From Micromonospora gifhornensis (GTDB lineage: Bacteria > Actinomycetota > Actinomycetes > Mycobacteriales > Micromonosporaceae), in the NCBI RefSeq assembly GCF_016863515.1, contig NZ_BOPA01000050.1, positions 1 through 47,997 of the forward strand: DNA of 47,997 nucleotides, in the 5' to 3' direction. The notes beneath the pieces are model-generated. The model saw only the letters and a list, made by a program, of their open reading frames with translations, was not told the DNA's origin and ran no database searches. Made by a program: the position numbers and the translations under genes. Below are positions 25,804-32,629 of this stretch, one piece after another (within the stretch, counting starts at the first letter, position 1; every line of letters begins with the position of its first letter).

Positions 25804-25859
25804 ATCAAGAGGTTTGCGTCTGAATCCGGCCGAGTCCAGACGCAAACCTCTTGATCAAC
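25800..25859. repeat. Perfect 23-bp inverted repeat
   Basis: The left arm (25800-25822, starting GTTGATCAAGAGGTTTGCG) is the exact reverse complement of 25837-25859, around a 14-nt loop. It is less GC-rich than its surroundings and much longer than a normal terminator stem. Confidence 0.95.
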
Positions 25860-25891
25860 TGCGTCGGTGGTGAAGGGTCAGGCGGCGTCCC

Positions 25892-25907
25892 TGTTTCACG
25901 TGAAACG
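25892..25907. promoter_or_regulatory. parS site 3
   Basis: TGTTTCACGTGAAACG differs from consensus only in the last base. It lies between the long inverted repeat and the parB terminator. Confidence 0.92.
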
Positions 25908-25918
25908 CCCGCGCCCAG

Positions 25919-25959
25919 TGCAACGGCCGCACCTTCCGAAGAAGAGTGCGGCCGTTGCA
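25919..25959 (-). terminator. Terminator after parB
   Basis: A perfect 14-bp stem (25919-25932 with 25946-25959), loop 13 nt, begins 21 nt after the parB stop in the direction of transcription. No U-run is visible. Confidence 0.75.
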
Positions 25960-25980
25960 GTGAAGGCTGGATTCGGGCGA

Positions 25981-26991
25981 TCAGCCCTCCGCCTGCCCCT
26001 GGTTGACTCCGATGATGTCGACGATCCGCTCCAGGTCGTCCACCGTGGCGAACTCGATGGTGATCTTGCCCTTGCTCCGCCCGATGTCGACCTTGACTCG
26101 GGTGTCGAAGCGGTCGGAAAGCCGATCGGCGAGATCGTTGAGCCCAGGTGCGTGCGGCTTGGCGCGGCGCTTCGCCGTTTCCTTCTTGCCCGCCCCCTCG
26201 CTCAGCGAGAGCGCGACGATCTCTTCCGTCGCTCGTACCGACAGACCTTCGGCCACGATCCGCAGCGCAAGCTGCTCCTGGGCCTGCGGGTCTTCCAGGC
26301 TCAGGAGCGCCCGGGCGTGTCCCGCCGAGAGCACCCCGGCGGCGACCCGCCGCTGCACCTGGGCCGGCAGGTTCAGCAGTCTGATGGTGTTGGAGATCTG
26401 CGGCCGGCTGCGACCGATCCGGCGAGCCAACTCCTCGTGGGTCGCACCGAACTCCTCCAGCAACTGCTGATAGGCCGCCGCCTCTTCCAGCGGGTTCAGG
26501 TTGGCCCGGTGGATGTTCTCCAGCAGCGCGTCGCGGAGCATCGCGTCGTCGCGGGTGTCCCGGACGATCGCCGGGATGGTCTCCCGTTCGACCGCCTGGG
26601 CAGCTCGCCAGCGTCGCTCGCCCATGACGAGTTCGAACTTCTCGTCGTCGAGCTGGCGCACCACGATCGGTTGGAGGAAGCCCACCTCCCGGATCGATGT
26701 CTTGAGTTCCTCCAGCGCCTCCTCGTCGAAGACCTGCCGAGGCTGCTTCGGGTTGGGCACGATCGAGTCGACCGGAATCTCGGCGAAGCGTGCGCCGGGC
26801 ACCGGGCTCAGGATCGGATCAGGCATGCTCGCCGGCGCCGGCACTGACACGGTGGGTGGTGCGTCGACGGCCGGCGCCACGCTCGGCGCGGTCGGGATCG
26901 CGGCGGAGCCGGCACCGACATCCGGTGCCGGTCCGGTCGGGATCAACGCGCCCAGGCCCCGTCCCAGACCGCCCCGAGGACGGTTCTTCAT
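25981..26991 (-). CDS. parB: Chromosome partitioning protein ParB
   Basis: ParB binds parS, spreads as a CTP-dependent clamp and loads SMC at the origin. The 336-residue protein has a basic N-terminal ParA-contact peptide (MKNRPRGGLGRGLGALIP), a disordered linker to about 65, the ParB/Srx domain with PNPKQPRQVFDEEALEELKTSI and the CTP-binding motif GERRWRA (124-130), an HTH domain (about 165-210, RRIGRSRPQISNTIRLLNLP) and a C-terminal dimerisation segment ending DIIGVNQGQAEG. It lies 27 bp downstream of parA. Five parS sites lie within 3.4 kb. A hairpin ends the unit. Confidence 0.97.
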   Translation of the reverse strand: MKNRPRGGLGRGLGALIPTGPAPDVGAGSAAIPTAPSVAPAVDAPPTVSVPAPASMPDPILSPVPGARFAEIPVDSIVPNPKQPRQVFDEEALEELKTSIREVGFLQPIVVRQLDDEKFELVMGERRWRAAQAVERETIPAIVRDTRDDAMLRDALLENIHRANLNPLEEAAAYQQLLEEFGATHEELARRIGRSRPQISNTIRLLNLPAQVQRRVAAGVLSAGHARALLSLEDPQAQEQLALRIVAEGLSVRATEEIVALSLSEGAGKKETAKRRAKPHAPGLNDLADRLSDRFDTRVKVDIGRSKGKITIEFATVDDLERIVDIIGVNQGQAEG

Positions 26992-27018
26992 GCCACCCCT
27001 CCCAGCGCCTCATCCGCA

Positions 27019-28296
27019 CTACGCATTCCGGCTCACCGGCTCCTTGACGCCCCGCTCGGCGATCTCCTGGGCAGCTTCGAAGTAGCTCGTCGCCCCCCGC
27101 GATCCGGGATCGTAGGTCATCACCGACTGGCCGTAGCTGGGTGCCTCGGAGACCCGGACGTTACGCGGAATCACCGCCTGGAGCACCTTGTCGCCGAAGT
27201 GGTTCCGCACGTCCTGCTCGACCGCGTCGGCGAGCCGGGTACGCCTGTCGTACATGGTGAGCAGGATCGTGGAGACCTCGAGCCGCGGGTTGAGGTGCTG
27301 GCGGACCAGGTTGATGTTGTTGATCAGCTGGTTCAGCCCTTCCAGCGCGTAGTACTCGCACTGGATGGGGATGAGGACCTCCTGGGCGGCCACCAACGCG
27401 TTCACCGTCAGCAGGCCCAGCGACGGCGGGCAGTCGATGAAGACGTAGTCGAAGTGCCCGGGATAGGCGGCAATGGCGCGGGCCAGCCGCGACTCACGGG
27501 CCACCACGGAAACCAGTTCGATCTCGGCACCAGCCAGGTCGATCGTGGCCGGTACGCACCAGAGATTGGGAATGCCCTCGACCGCCTGGGCCACCTCTTC
27601 CAGGGGCACGCTGTTGATGAGGCAGTCGTACACATCCGGGACGCCTGTGTGGTGCGGCACGTTGAGCCCGGTGGAGGCATTGCCCTGCGGGTCGAGGTCC
27701 ACCACAAGTACCCGGTTGCCGTGCAGGGCGAGCGCCACCGCAAGGTTCACCGTGGTCGTGGTCTTCCCCACGCCGCCTTTCTGATTGGCGACACACATGA
27801 CCCGGGTCCGCTCCGGCCGAGGCATGGTCACCTCGCCACTGGGATTCAGGATCTGCACGGCGCGCATCGCCTCCATAGCCAACGGTGGGTCATCCTCTTC
27901 GCGCGTCGGGGTTTCACGTGAAACGTACGCGGCCTCGGGGGTTGCCGGCTCGTAGGGCCCGGCGGGCGTGTCGGACGCAGGCCGCGGATCCGGCACCGGC
28001 TGGTGCGGCGGTGCCGCCTCGAAGCGGGCCGACGCCGAACTGTTTCGACGGATCGGGATCACGCGCGCCTCGGGGCTGGCATTGCCCGGTCGAGCCGCCG
28101 AATCCGGAGCACCCGGGTTCACCTCACCGCCGCGAGGCCACGGGGCGTCCGGCACGGAGGCCTCTCCGCGAGCGACCGGCGGACTCTGGGCGCCGCCCTC
28201 GGAAGGTCGCCAACCCGGGAATTCGGTTTCACGTGAAACAGGGTCGCCCGCCGACCCTGTCACGCGCGGATCGTCATACCTACCGTCGTCATGCAC
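27019..28296 (-). CDS. parA: Chromosome partitioning ATPase ParA with long N-terminal extension
   Basis: A 425-residue ParA/Soj ATPase that binds DNA and, with ParB, segregates the origin. The deviant Walker A KGGVGKTT lies at 173-180, followed by VDLDPQGNASTGLN and FIDCPPSLGLLT. Residues 1-160 are a disordered Pro-rich extension, long for the family. Two parS sites fall in this extension and are read as VSRET (20-24 and 125-129). The M. tuberculosis ParA extension carries a similar VSRET, which supports that the extension is translated. The GTG start is at 28296. If translation instead began near Met141 or Met158, the two parS sites would lie in the leader. Confidence 0.95.
   Translation of the reverse strand: MHDDGRYDDPRVTGSAGDPVSRETEFPGWRPSEGGAQSPPVARGEASVPDAPWPRGGEVNPGAPDSAARPGNASPEARVIPIRRNSSASARFEAAPPHQPVPDPRPASDTPAGPYEPATPEAAYVSRETPTREEDDPPLAMEAMRAVQILNPSGEVTMPRPERTRVMCVANQKGGVGKTTTTVNLAVALALHGNRVLVVDLDPQGNASTGLNVPHHTGVPDVYDCLINSVPLEEVAQAVEGIPNLWCVPATIDLAGAEIELVSVVARESRLARAIAAYPGHFDYVFIDCPPSLGLLTVNALVAAQEVLIPIQCEYYALEGLNQLINNINLVRQHLNPRLEVSTILLTMYDRRTRLADAVEQDVRNHFGDKVLQAVIPRNVRVSEAPSYGQSVMTYDPGSRGATSYFEAAQEIAERGVKEPVSRNA
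27910..27925. promoter_or_regulatory. parS site 4, inside parA
   Basis: GGTTTCACGTGAAACG has the perfect 14-bp core. It lies in the parA coding strand, where it encodes Val-Ser-Arg-Glu-Thr at 125-129. Confidence 0.92.
28225..28240. promoter_or_regulatory. parS site 5, inside parA
   Basis: GGTTTCACGTGAAACA differs from consensus at the first base. It encodes Val-Ser-Arg-Glu-Thr at 20-24 of ParA, close to the start codon. Confidence 0.92.
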
Positions 28297-28540
28297 CTGT
28301 CATCCCTGCCCGCTTCGGATGGTCGGCCCGCACCCGTCAACCGGGCCACTCGCGCTGTCCCGCAGAGGTCTCGCCCGGCAGGAGCGGCAGGCCCGGAGAA
28401 GATCCATCGCCGCCCGCTCCACACTATCGACGCGCGGTCAGCCTACGGCCCATGGGCGTGGCCGGTCCATGTTGGGTTCGTAACCCGCCGGTGCAACACC
28501 CACATCCGTGACTGTTTGGACAGGGACGTGAGGCGCACCC

Positions 28541-29347
28541 TCACCGGCGGCGGGACTTGCCCCCTCGGGACTTCTTGGCCGATCCACGAGGCGTCGGGCC
28601 CACCAGACGATCCCGCACGATCTCCACCACGACGGCGGGCGGTTCCACGATGCCCTCCCCACAGCGGTGCAGCACCGGTTCCGCACCGCCGAGGCGATGC
28701 ACCGCAGCAGCATGCTCGACGATCTCGTCGGCCGCCGAGGCGCCCTTGAGGGCCAGCAGCCGACCGCCGGGTGCCGCCAGTGGCAGGCACCAGGCGGCAA
28801 GCCGATCCAGTGGCGCCACCGCGCGGGCGGTCACCACGTCACCCCGTACCGGATCGGGTCCCACCGCGGCCTCCTCGGCCCGCCCGCGCAGCACCTGGAC
28901 CGAGTCCTCCAGGCCCAGTGCGTCCACCGCCTCGGTCAGAAAAGCGGTACGGCGCGCCAGCGGTTCGAGGAGCATCACCTGCAGATCGGGTCGGGCAATG
29001 GCGAGCACCAGTCCGGGCAGTCCCGCGCCGGACCCCACGTCGATGACGGTGGCGTCGGTCGGAATCAACTCACCCACCACCGCGCAGTTCAGCAGATGCC
29101 GATCCCAGATCCGAGGTGCCTCGCGCGGCCCGATCAGGCCACGCACCACACCGTCGGTCGCCAGCAGTTCGGCGTACGCGGCAGCCAGGTCGAGGCGGGC
29201 GCCGAAGATGCGCCCGGCCGCCTCGGCCAACTCCGGCGGCAACAGCGCCACGGCCGGATCGGGGCTCTCGGGACGGACAGCCGGCGGCCCGGGCGGCGTA
29301 CCACCCGGGCCGGTCGGGACACCACCCCTGAGGTCGTCTCCGTACAC
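28541..29347 (-). CDS. rsmG: 16S rRNA (guanine527-N7)-methyltransferase RsmG (GidB)
   Basis: RsmG methylates G527 of 16S rRNA using SAM; its loss causes low-level streptomycin resistance in many bacteria. The protein has the SAM motif VIDVGSGAGLPGLVLAIARP, the upstream IWDRHLLNCAVVGELI and the later VVTARAVAPLDRLAAWCLPL, all typical. The C-terminus is basic (KKSRGGKSRRR). I chose GTG 29347 (268 residues), four bases after the jag stop; GTG 29395 would add 16 residues and overlap jag by 44 bp. Neither has a good ribosome site. The gene lies between jag and parA as in other actinobacteria. The 244 bp before parA probably hold the parA promoter. Confidence 0.93.
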   Translation of the reverse strand: MYGDDLRGGVPTGPGGTPPGPPAVRPESPDPAVALLPPELAEAAGRIFGARLDLAAAYAELLATDGVVRGLIGPREAPRIWDRHLLNCAVVGELIPTDATVIDVGSGAGLPGLVLAIARPDLQVMLLEPLARRTAFLTEAVDALGLEDSVQVLRGRAEEAAVGPDPVRGDVVTARAVAPLDRLAAWCLPLAAPGGRLLALKGASAADEIVEHAAAVHRLGGAEPVLHRCGEGIVEPPAVVVEIVRDRLVGPTPRGSAKKSRGGKSRRR

Positions 29348-29351
29348 CCGC

Positions 29352-29924
29352 TCAGTCCGCGGGGCGGACGACGATCCGCCGGTTGGGCTCGACACCTTCG
29401 GACTCGCTCTCCACCCCGTCGATCGCGTTCACCACGTCGTGCACGCACTTGCGCTCGAACGCGGACATCGGCTCCAGCCGCACCGCTTCGCCGTGCTCCT
29501 TGACCTTCTCGACGGCGTTACGTGCCACCGCAGCGAGTTCCTTGCGCCGGTTGGCCCGGTAGCCGCCCACGTCGAGCAGCAGCCGGCTCGGCGAGCCGGT
29601 CTGCCGGAACACGGCCAGTCGGGCCAGCTCCTGGAGGGCTTCGAGGGTGGCACCCCGCTGGCCGACGAGGTTCTGCAGGCGGCCACCGACCACCTCGACC
29701 ACCGGGCGACCGCCCGACACCAACTCGTCGATGTCGCCGTCGTAGTCGAGGATGTCGAGGAGGCCCTCGATGTAGTCGGCTGCGATCTCACTCTGCCGGA
29801 ACAGGTCGCCGTCGCCCTTGGCCGGCGCAGTCTCGGTCTCCTCGGGCTCGCCGTCGACCGGAGCCGCCGCAGTCGGCTCGTCGTCCAAGGACTGGTCGGC
29901 GCGGGGGATGCTGGTGTCGGTCAC
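29352..29924 (-). CDS. jag: Jag family R3H/KH RNA-binding protein (KhpB-like)
   Basis: The 190-residue protein has an acidic disordered start (1-55), a KH-like domain (about 60-125; GGRLQNLVGQRGATLEALQELARLAVF, with a GQRG loop) and an R3H domain (about 130-190; LEPMSAFERKCVHDVVNAI and EGVEPNRRIVVRP). Jag/KhpB proteins bind RNA and influence cell shape and division in Gram-positives. GTG 29924 is chosen because GGAGA lies about 9 nt upstream; the frame stays open to 29993. It is 213 bp downstream of yidC and 4 bp before rsmG. Confidence 0.93.
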   Translation of the reverse strand: MTDTSIPRADQSLDDEPTAAAPVDGEPEETETAPAKGDGDLFRQSEIAADYIEGLLDILDYDGDIDELVSGGRPVVEVVGGRLQNLVGQRGATLEALQELARLAVFRQTGSPSRLLLDVGGYRANRRKELAAVARNAVEKVKEHGEAVRLEPMSAFERKCVHDVVNAIDGVESESEGVEPNRRIVVRPAD

Positions 29925-30100
29925 GGTGTCATCTCCGTACTCGCTCGGCCGGACCTGCGGTCCGCTGGTTCCCCGGGGCCGGCGGGACGTCACCGGTGCC
30001 CACGGGCACGTCTGTAGGGCAGTTTCGCCCGTTCACCGCGACCTGCGCGGCGCTTCGCGCTTGCGGCGCCGACCTTCCGGCGGCTGCACGCCAATGCGAG

Positions 30101-30130
30101 GGGCCGTCGCCGGCTTCCCGGCGACGGCCC
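30101..30130 (-). terminator. Hairpin between yidC and jag
   Basis: A perfect 13-bp stem (30101-30113 with 30118-30130) with a CTTC loop starts 7 nt after the yidC stop in the transcript direction. Without a U-run it may attenuate rather than fully stop transcription into jag. Confidence 0.7.
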
Positions 30131-30137
30131 GGACGGT

Positions 30138-31115
30138 TCAGCCCTGCCGCTTGGCGGGGCGGCCCTTCTTCGGGTTGGCCGGCTTGGCACCCGGCTTCGG
30201 GCCGGCGACCTTCGGCGCGGCCGGCTTGGTCGGTGCCGGCGCGGGCTTGCTACGGCCGAACAGGCCGCTGGTCTTCGCCGGCTGAGCGCCGGTGCCCGGC
30301 TTGCTGGTGGCGGTCACCGGCGGGGGGAACTTGCGCAGCACCCACTGCTGCTGGCCGAGAGTGAAGAGGTTGTTGGTGACCCAGTAGATGATCACACCGA
30401 TCGGGAAGATCGCGCCGGAGATCAGCAGCGACAGCGGGATGCCGTAGAGCATCAGGCGCTGGATCATCCGCTGCTGCGGGTCCTCCGCCCAGCCCGTCTT
30501 GAGGATCATCTGGCGGCTGGTGAGGTAGGTGGTGCCCATCATCACCAGCACCAGGACGCCGGCCATGACCTTGACGGTGGTGCCGTTCGCGCCCAGCTGG
30601 GCCAGCTCCGCCGCGGTCGAACCGAACTTGCTGGCGATCGGGGCGGTGAACAGCGTCGCGTCGGAGGCGCTGTTGAACTGCTCGACCGTCCACCCGTAGA
30701 TGTCCTTGTTGGCCTTCGCCGGGTCCGGGTTGAGGCGACGCAGCACGTGGAACAGGCCGAGGAACACCGGGATCTGGAGGAACATCGGAAGGCAGCCCAT
30801 CAACGGGTTGGCCTTTTCCTTCCGATAGAGCTCCATCATCTCTTTCTGGAGCGTCTCCCGGTCACCCTTGTGCTTCTCCTGCAGAGCCTTGACCTGCGGC
30901 TGAAGCGCCTGCATCGCGCGCTGCGACTTGATCTGCTTGACGAAGATCGGGAAGAGGATCACCCGAACGGTGACCACCAGGAAGATGATGGCCAGGATCC
31001 ACGACCAGTTGGTGCCGAGGAACGCGGTCTCCGGGACCCCGATGGCGTCCCAGGCCGAATGCCAGGCCAGCAGGATCCACGAGATCGCGTAGTAGATCCA
31101 GTCGAGACTAAACAC
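30138..31115 (-). CDS. yidC: Membrane protein insertase YidC
   Basis: YidC inserts and folds membrane proteins, alone or with SecYEG. The 325-residue Oxa1-family protein has an N-terminal membrane segment (MFSLDWIYYAISWILLAW), the conserved groove Arg in IIFLVVTVRVILFPIFVKQ, the cytosolic hairpin LQEKHKGDRETLQKEMMELYRKEKANPLMGCLPMFLQIPVFLGLF, and later membrane segments around 195-215 and 230-260. The Lys/Pro/Ala-rich tail (about 270-325) is probably a ribosome-contact extension. The GTG start directly follows the yidD stop with no gap, so the genes are coupled. It lacks the large periplasmic domain of Gram-negative YidC. Confidence 0.97.
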   Translation of the reverse strand: MFSLDWIYYAISWILLAWHSAWDAIGVPETAFLGTNWSWILAIIFLVVTVRVILFPIFVKQIKSQRAMQALQPQVKALQEKHKGDRETLQKEMMELYRKEKANPLMGCLPMFLQIPVFLGLFHVLRRLNPDPAKANKDIYGWTVEQFNSASDATLFTAPIASKFGSTAAELAQLGANGTTVKVMAGVLVLVMMGTTYLTSRQMILKTGWAEDPQQRMIQRLMLYGIPLSLLISGAIFPIGVIIYWVTNNLFTLGQQQWVLRKFPPPVTATSKPGTGAQPAKTSGLFGRSKPAPAPTKPAAPKVAGPKPGAKPANPKKGRPAKRQG

Positions 31116-31403
31116 TCAGGCTCCAGTCACGTCGGCAGCTCGGCGGTCGCCCGGCACCGGCACCGGGTCGTATCCACCAGGATTGAATGGATGGCAGCGC
31201 GACAGCCGCCGGACCGTCAGACCGGCTCCCCGAAGCGCGCCATGTCGGGTTACCGCCTCCAAGGCGTACGCACTGCACGACGGGTAGAACCGACAGCGGG
31301 CCGGCAGCGCCGGACTTATCCACCGACGGTACGCGATAATAGGAAGGGCCAGCACCCGGGCACCGAGGGTAGCCGGACGACCCGTTTTCGGTTGGGTGTT
31401 CAC
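31116..31403 (-). CDS. yidD: Membrane protein insertion efficiency factor YidD
   Basis: A 95-residue member of the YidD (UPF0161) family that helps YidC-dependent insertion at the membrane. Family motifs are IIAYRRWISPALPARCRFYPSCSAYALEAVTRHG and SRCHPFNPGGYDPVP, with the conserved Cys residues present. The GTG start overlaps the rnpA stop by four bases (GTGA), and its stop touches the yidC start codon. This tight rnpA-yidD-yidC packing is standard in bacteria. Confidence 0.96.
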   Translation of the reverse strand: MNTQPKTGRPATLGARVLALPIIAYRRWISPALPARCRFYPSCSAYALEAVTRHGALRGAGLTVRRLSRCHPFNPGGYDPVPVPGDRRAADVTGA

Positions 31404-31813
31404 CGTCGCCGTCCCCGGCTGGTCCGAGCGGCCCGCAGCGCGTCGTCCAGGTCAGCGCCGAGCCGCTGGTACGTGGCCTCGGCGGCGGCCGGCAGGGCCC
31501 GTACGACGAGGGTGCTTCCCGCCGGCAGCTCCGACAGCCGCTCCCGGACCAGATGCCGCAACCGACGGCGGACCTTGTTCCGGACCACTGCCGGCCCGAC
31601 GGCCTTGGAAACCACGAAACCGGCACGGGACTCCGGCACGGAGTTCTCCTCCGTGCCGCCCCGCACCGGTTCCGGCGTTACGTCTGGGGTGCCCCCGGTT
31701 GTGCCCGGCAGTGTCAGGTGCACGACCACCGTGCCCCGACCAGCCCGACGGCCACTGCGGACCGCTGCGGCGAAGTCGCTGCTGCGCCGCAGTCGCTGCG
31801 CGGCTGTCAGCAC
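31400..31813 (-). CDS. rnpA: Ribonuclease P protein component
   Basis: RnpA is the protein cofactor of RNase P, which trims the 5' ends of tRNAs. The 137-residue protein begins MLTAAQRLRRSSDFAAAVRSG and has the signature RNKVRRRLRHLVRERL near residue 78. A Pro/Thr/Glu-rich insert of about 25 residues (about 36-62, between VVVHLTLPG and AGFVVSKAVG) makes it somewhat longer than usual. The GTG start at 31813 lies 34 bp after the rpmH stop. It overlaps yidD by four bases. Confidence 0.96.
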   Translation of the reverse strand: MLTAAQRLRRSSDFAAAVRSGRRAGRGTVVVHLTLPGTTGGTPDVTPEPVRGGTEENSVPESRAGFVVSKAVGPAVVRNKVRRRLRHLVRERLSELPAGSTLVVRALPAAAEATYQRLGADLDDALRAARTSRGRRR

Positions 31814-31847
31814 GACTGCCAGTCCCCGGGAGCGGGCCCGGTCGGCC

Positions 31848-31985
31848 TCAGGCCGACAGGCGGGCGCGACCCTTGGCGCGACGGGTCGAAAGGATGGCGC
31901 GGCCGGCCCGGGTGCGCATACGCAGCCGGAAGCCGTGGGTCTTCGCGCGCCGGCGGTTGTTCGGCTGGTAGGTGCGCTTGCTCAC
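31848..31985 (-). CDS. rpmH: 50S ribosomal protein L34
   Basis: I translated this 45-residue gene by hand: it begins MSKRTYQPNNRRRAKTHGFR and ends RRAKGRARLSA. It is the smallest basic protein of the large ribosomal subunit and highly conserved. The start is a GTG (31983-31985) and the stop is TGA (31848-31850). It opens the leftward rpmH-rnpA-yidD-yidC set, opposite dnaA, the near-universal bacterial order at the origin. Confidence 0.97.
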   Translation of the reverse strand: MSKRTYQPNNRRRAKTHGFRLRMRTRAGRAILSTRRAKGRARLSA

Positions 31986-32629
31986 GTCAGGCTCTCCGTT
32001 GTCGGACGGCCACGGCATCAGTCGCCGAGGTCGTGGTGGTCCAGGCCACCGCGCTGGCGGCCTCGATCGGTGCTGCCCGGACGGTGCGACGAGCGCACAC
32101 TCCGCGGCATCTCATGAACACCGGGAGCCCCCACAGGCAGCGAGCACCCATCACCCTAGCAGAGGGCGTGAGAGCAGCCCCTCCAGCGTAGGTCGGGGTG
32201 CAATCACCGTCAAACCGACCGACCCGTACGGTTTACCTGCGGTGAAGTACGACCGAAGCGGTGGATTTCACTGATGCCGACAGGCACCAGGCGCGTCGAC
32301 GGTTGATGATGCGGCGACAACGCTGTTACCGTGCCCGATTGCGGTCAGCGTCTCCAGGTCCGGATGTCGCCGGCAGGGCAAGACCGGACACGGTGGTGAA
32401 TCGTTCGGCACGGTGAACCCCGCTTCAGCACCCGGCCATGGCAGGGGTAGGTCCGACCCATGCCCGGCAGGCGGCCACAATCGGTCGGCACACAGGCTGT
32501 GGATAACTTGTGGAGAACGACCGGGTGGGACGACGGGTGGGCTACCGGTCACACCTACCCGGCACTGGACCTCCGGATGGCCGGGGGGACGGCGGCATCC
32601 GGGAGCAGAGGCGAGGGGGTGGCACGACG
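31986..32629. promoter_or_regulatory. Divergent rpmH-dnaA intergenic region with a DnaA box
   Basis: This 644-bp gap must hold the leftward rpmH promoter and the rightward dnaA promoter. A reverse-oriented perfect DnaA box (TGTGGATAA, 32498-32506) lies about 125 bp before the dnaA GTG, consistent with DnaA autoregulation. I do not see an unambiguous -35/-10 pair. The frame of dnaA stays open back to 32510, but that part does not look like protein. Confidence 0.75.

Larger units (their letters stand above)
24716..25980. other. Gene-poor 1.27-kb stretch with parS, DnaA-box-like sites and repeats
   Basis: No gene is convincing. Left part (24780-24975): DnaA-box-like words (24787-24795 imperfect, 24880-24888, 24893-24901, 24922-24930) beside two parS sites. 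Middle (25160-25640): only low-complexity frames; one minus-strand frame ending at 25163 contains a charged, coding-like patch (FSVKEETARRARAEAMGRP) without a start codon, possibly a decayed gene. Right part: 12-bp tandem repeats at 25762-25803, a 23-bp inverted repeat, one parS site and the parB terminator. Confidence 0.6.

Noticed and set aside
25351..25854. Opposing open frames of about 100-165 codons in the parB-side gap
   Set aside because: They are Arg/Pro/Ala-rich, overlap each other, run into the inverted repeat and have no motif or ribosome site.
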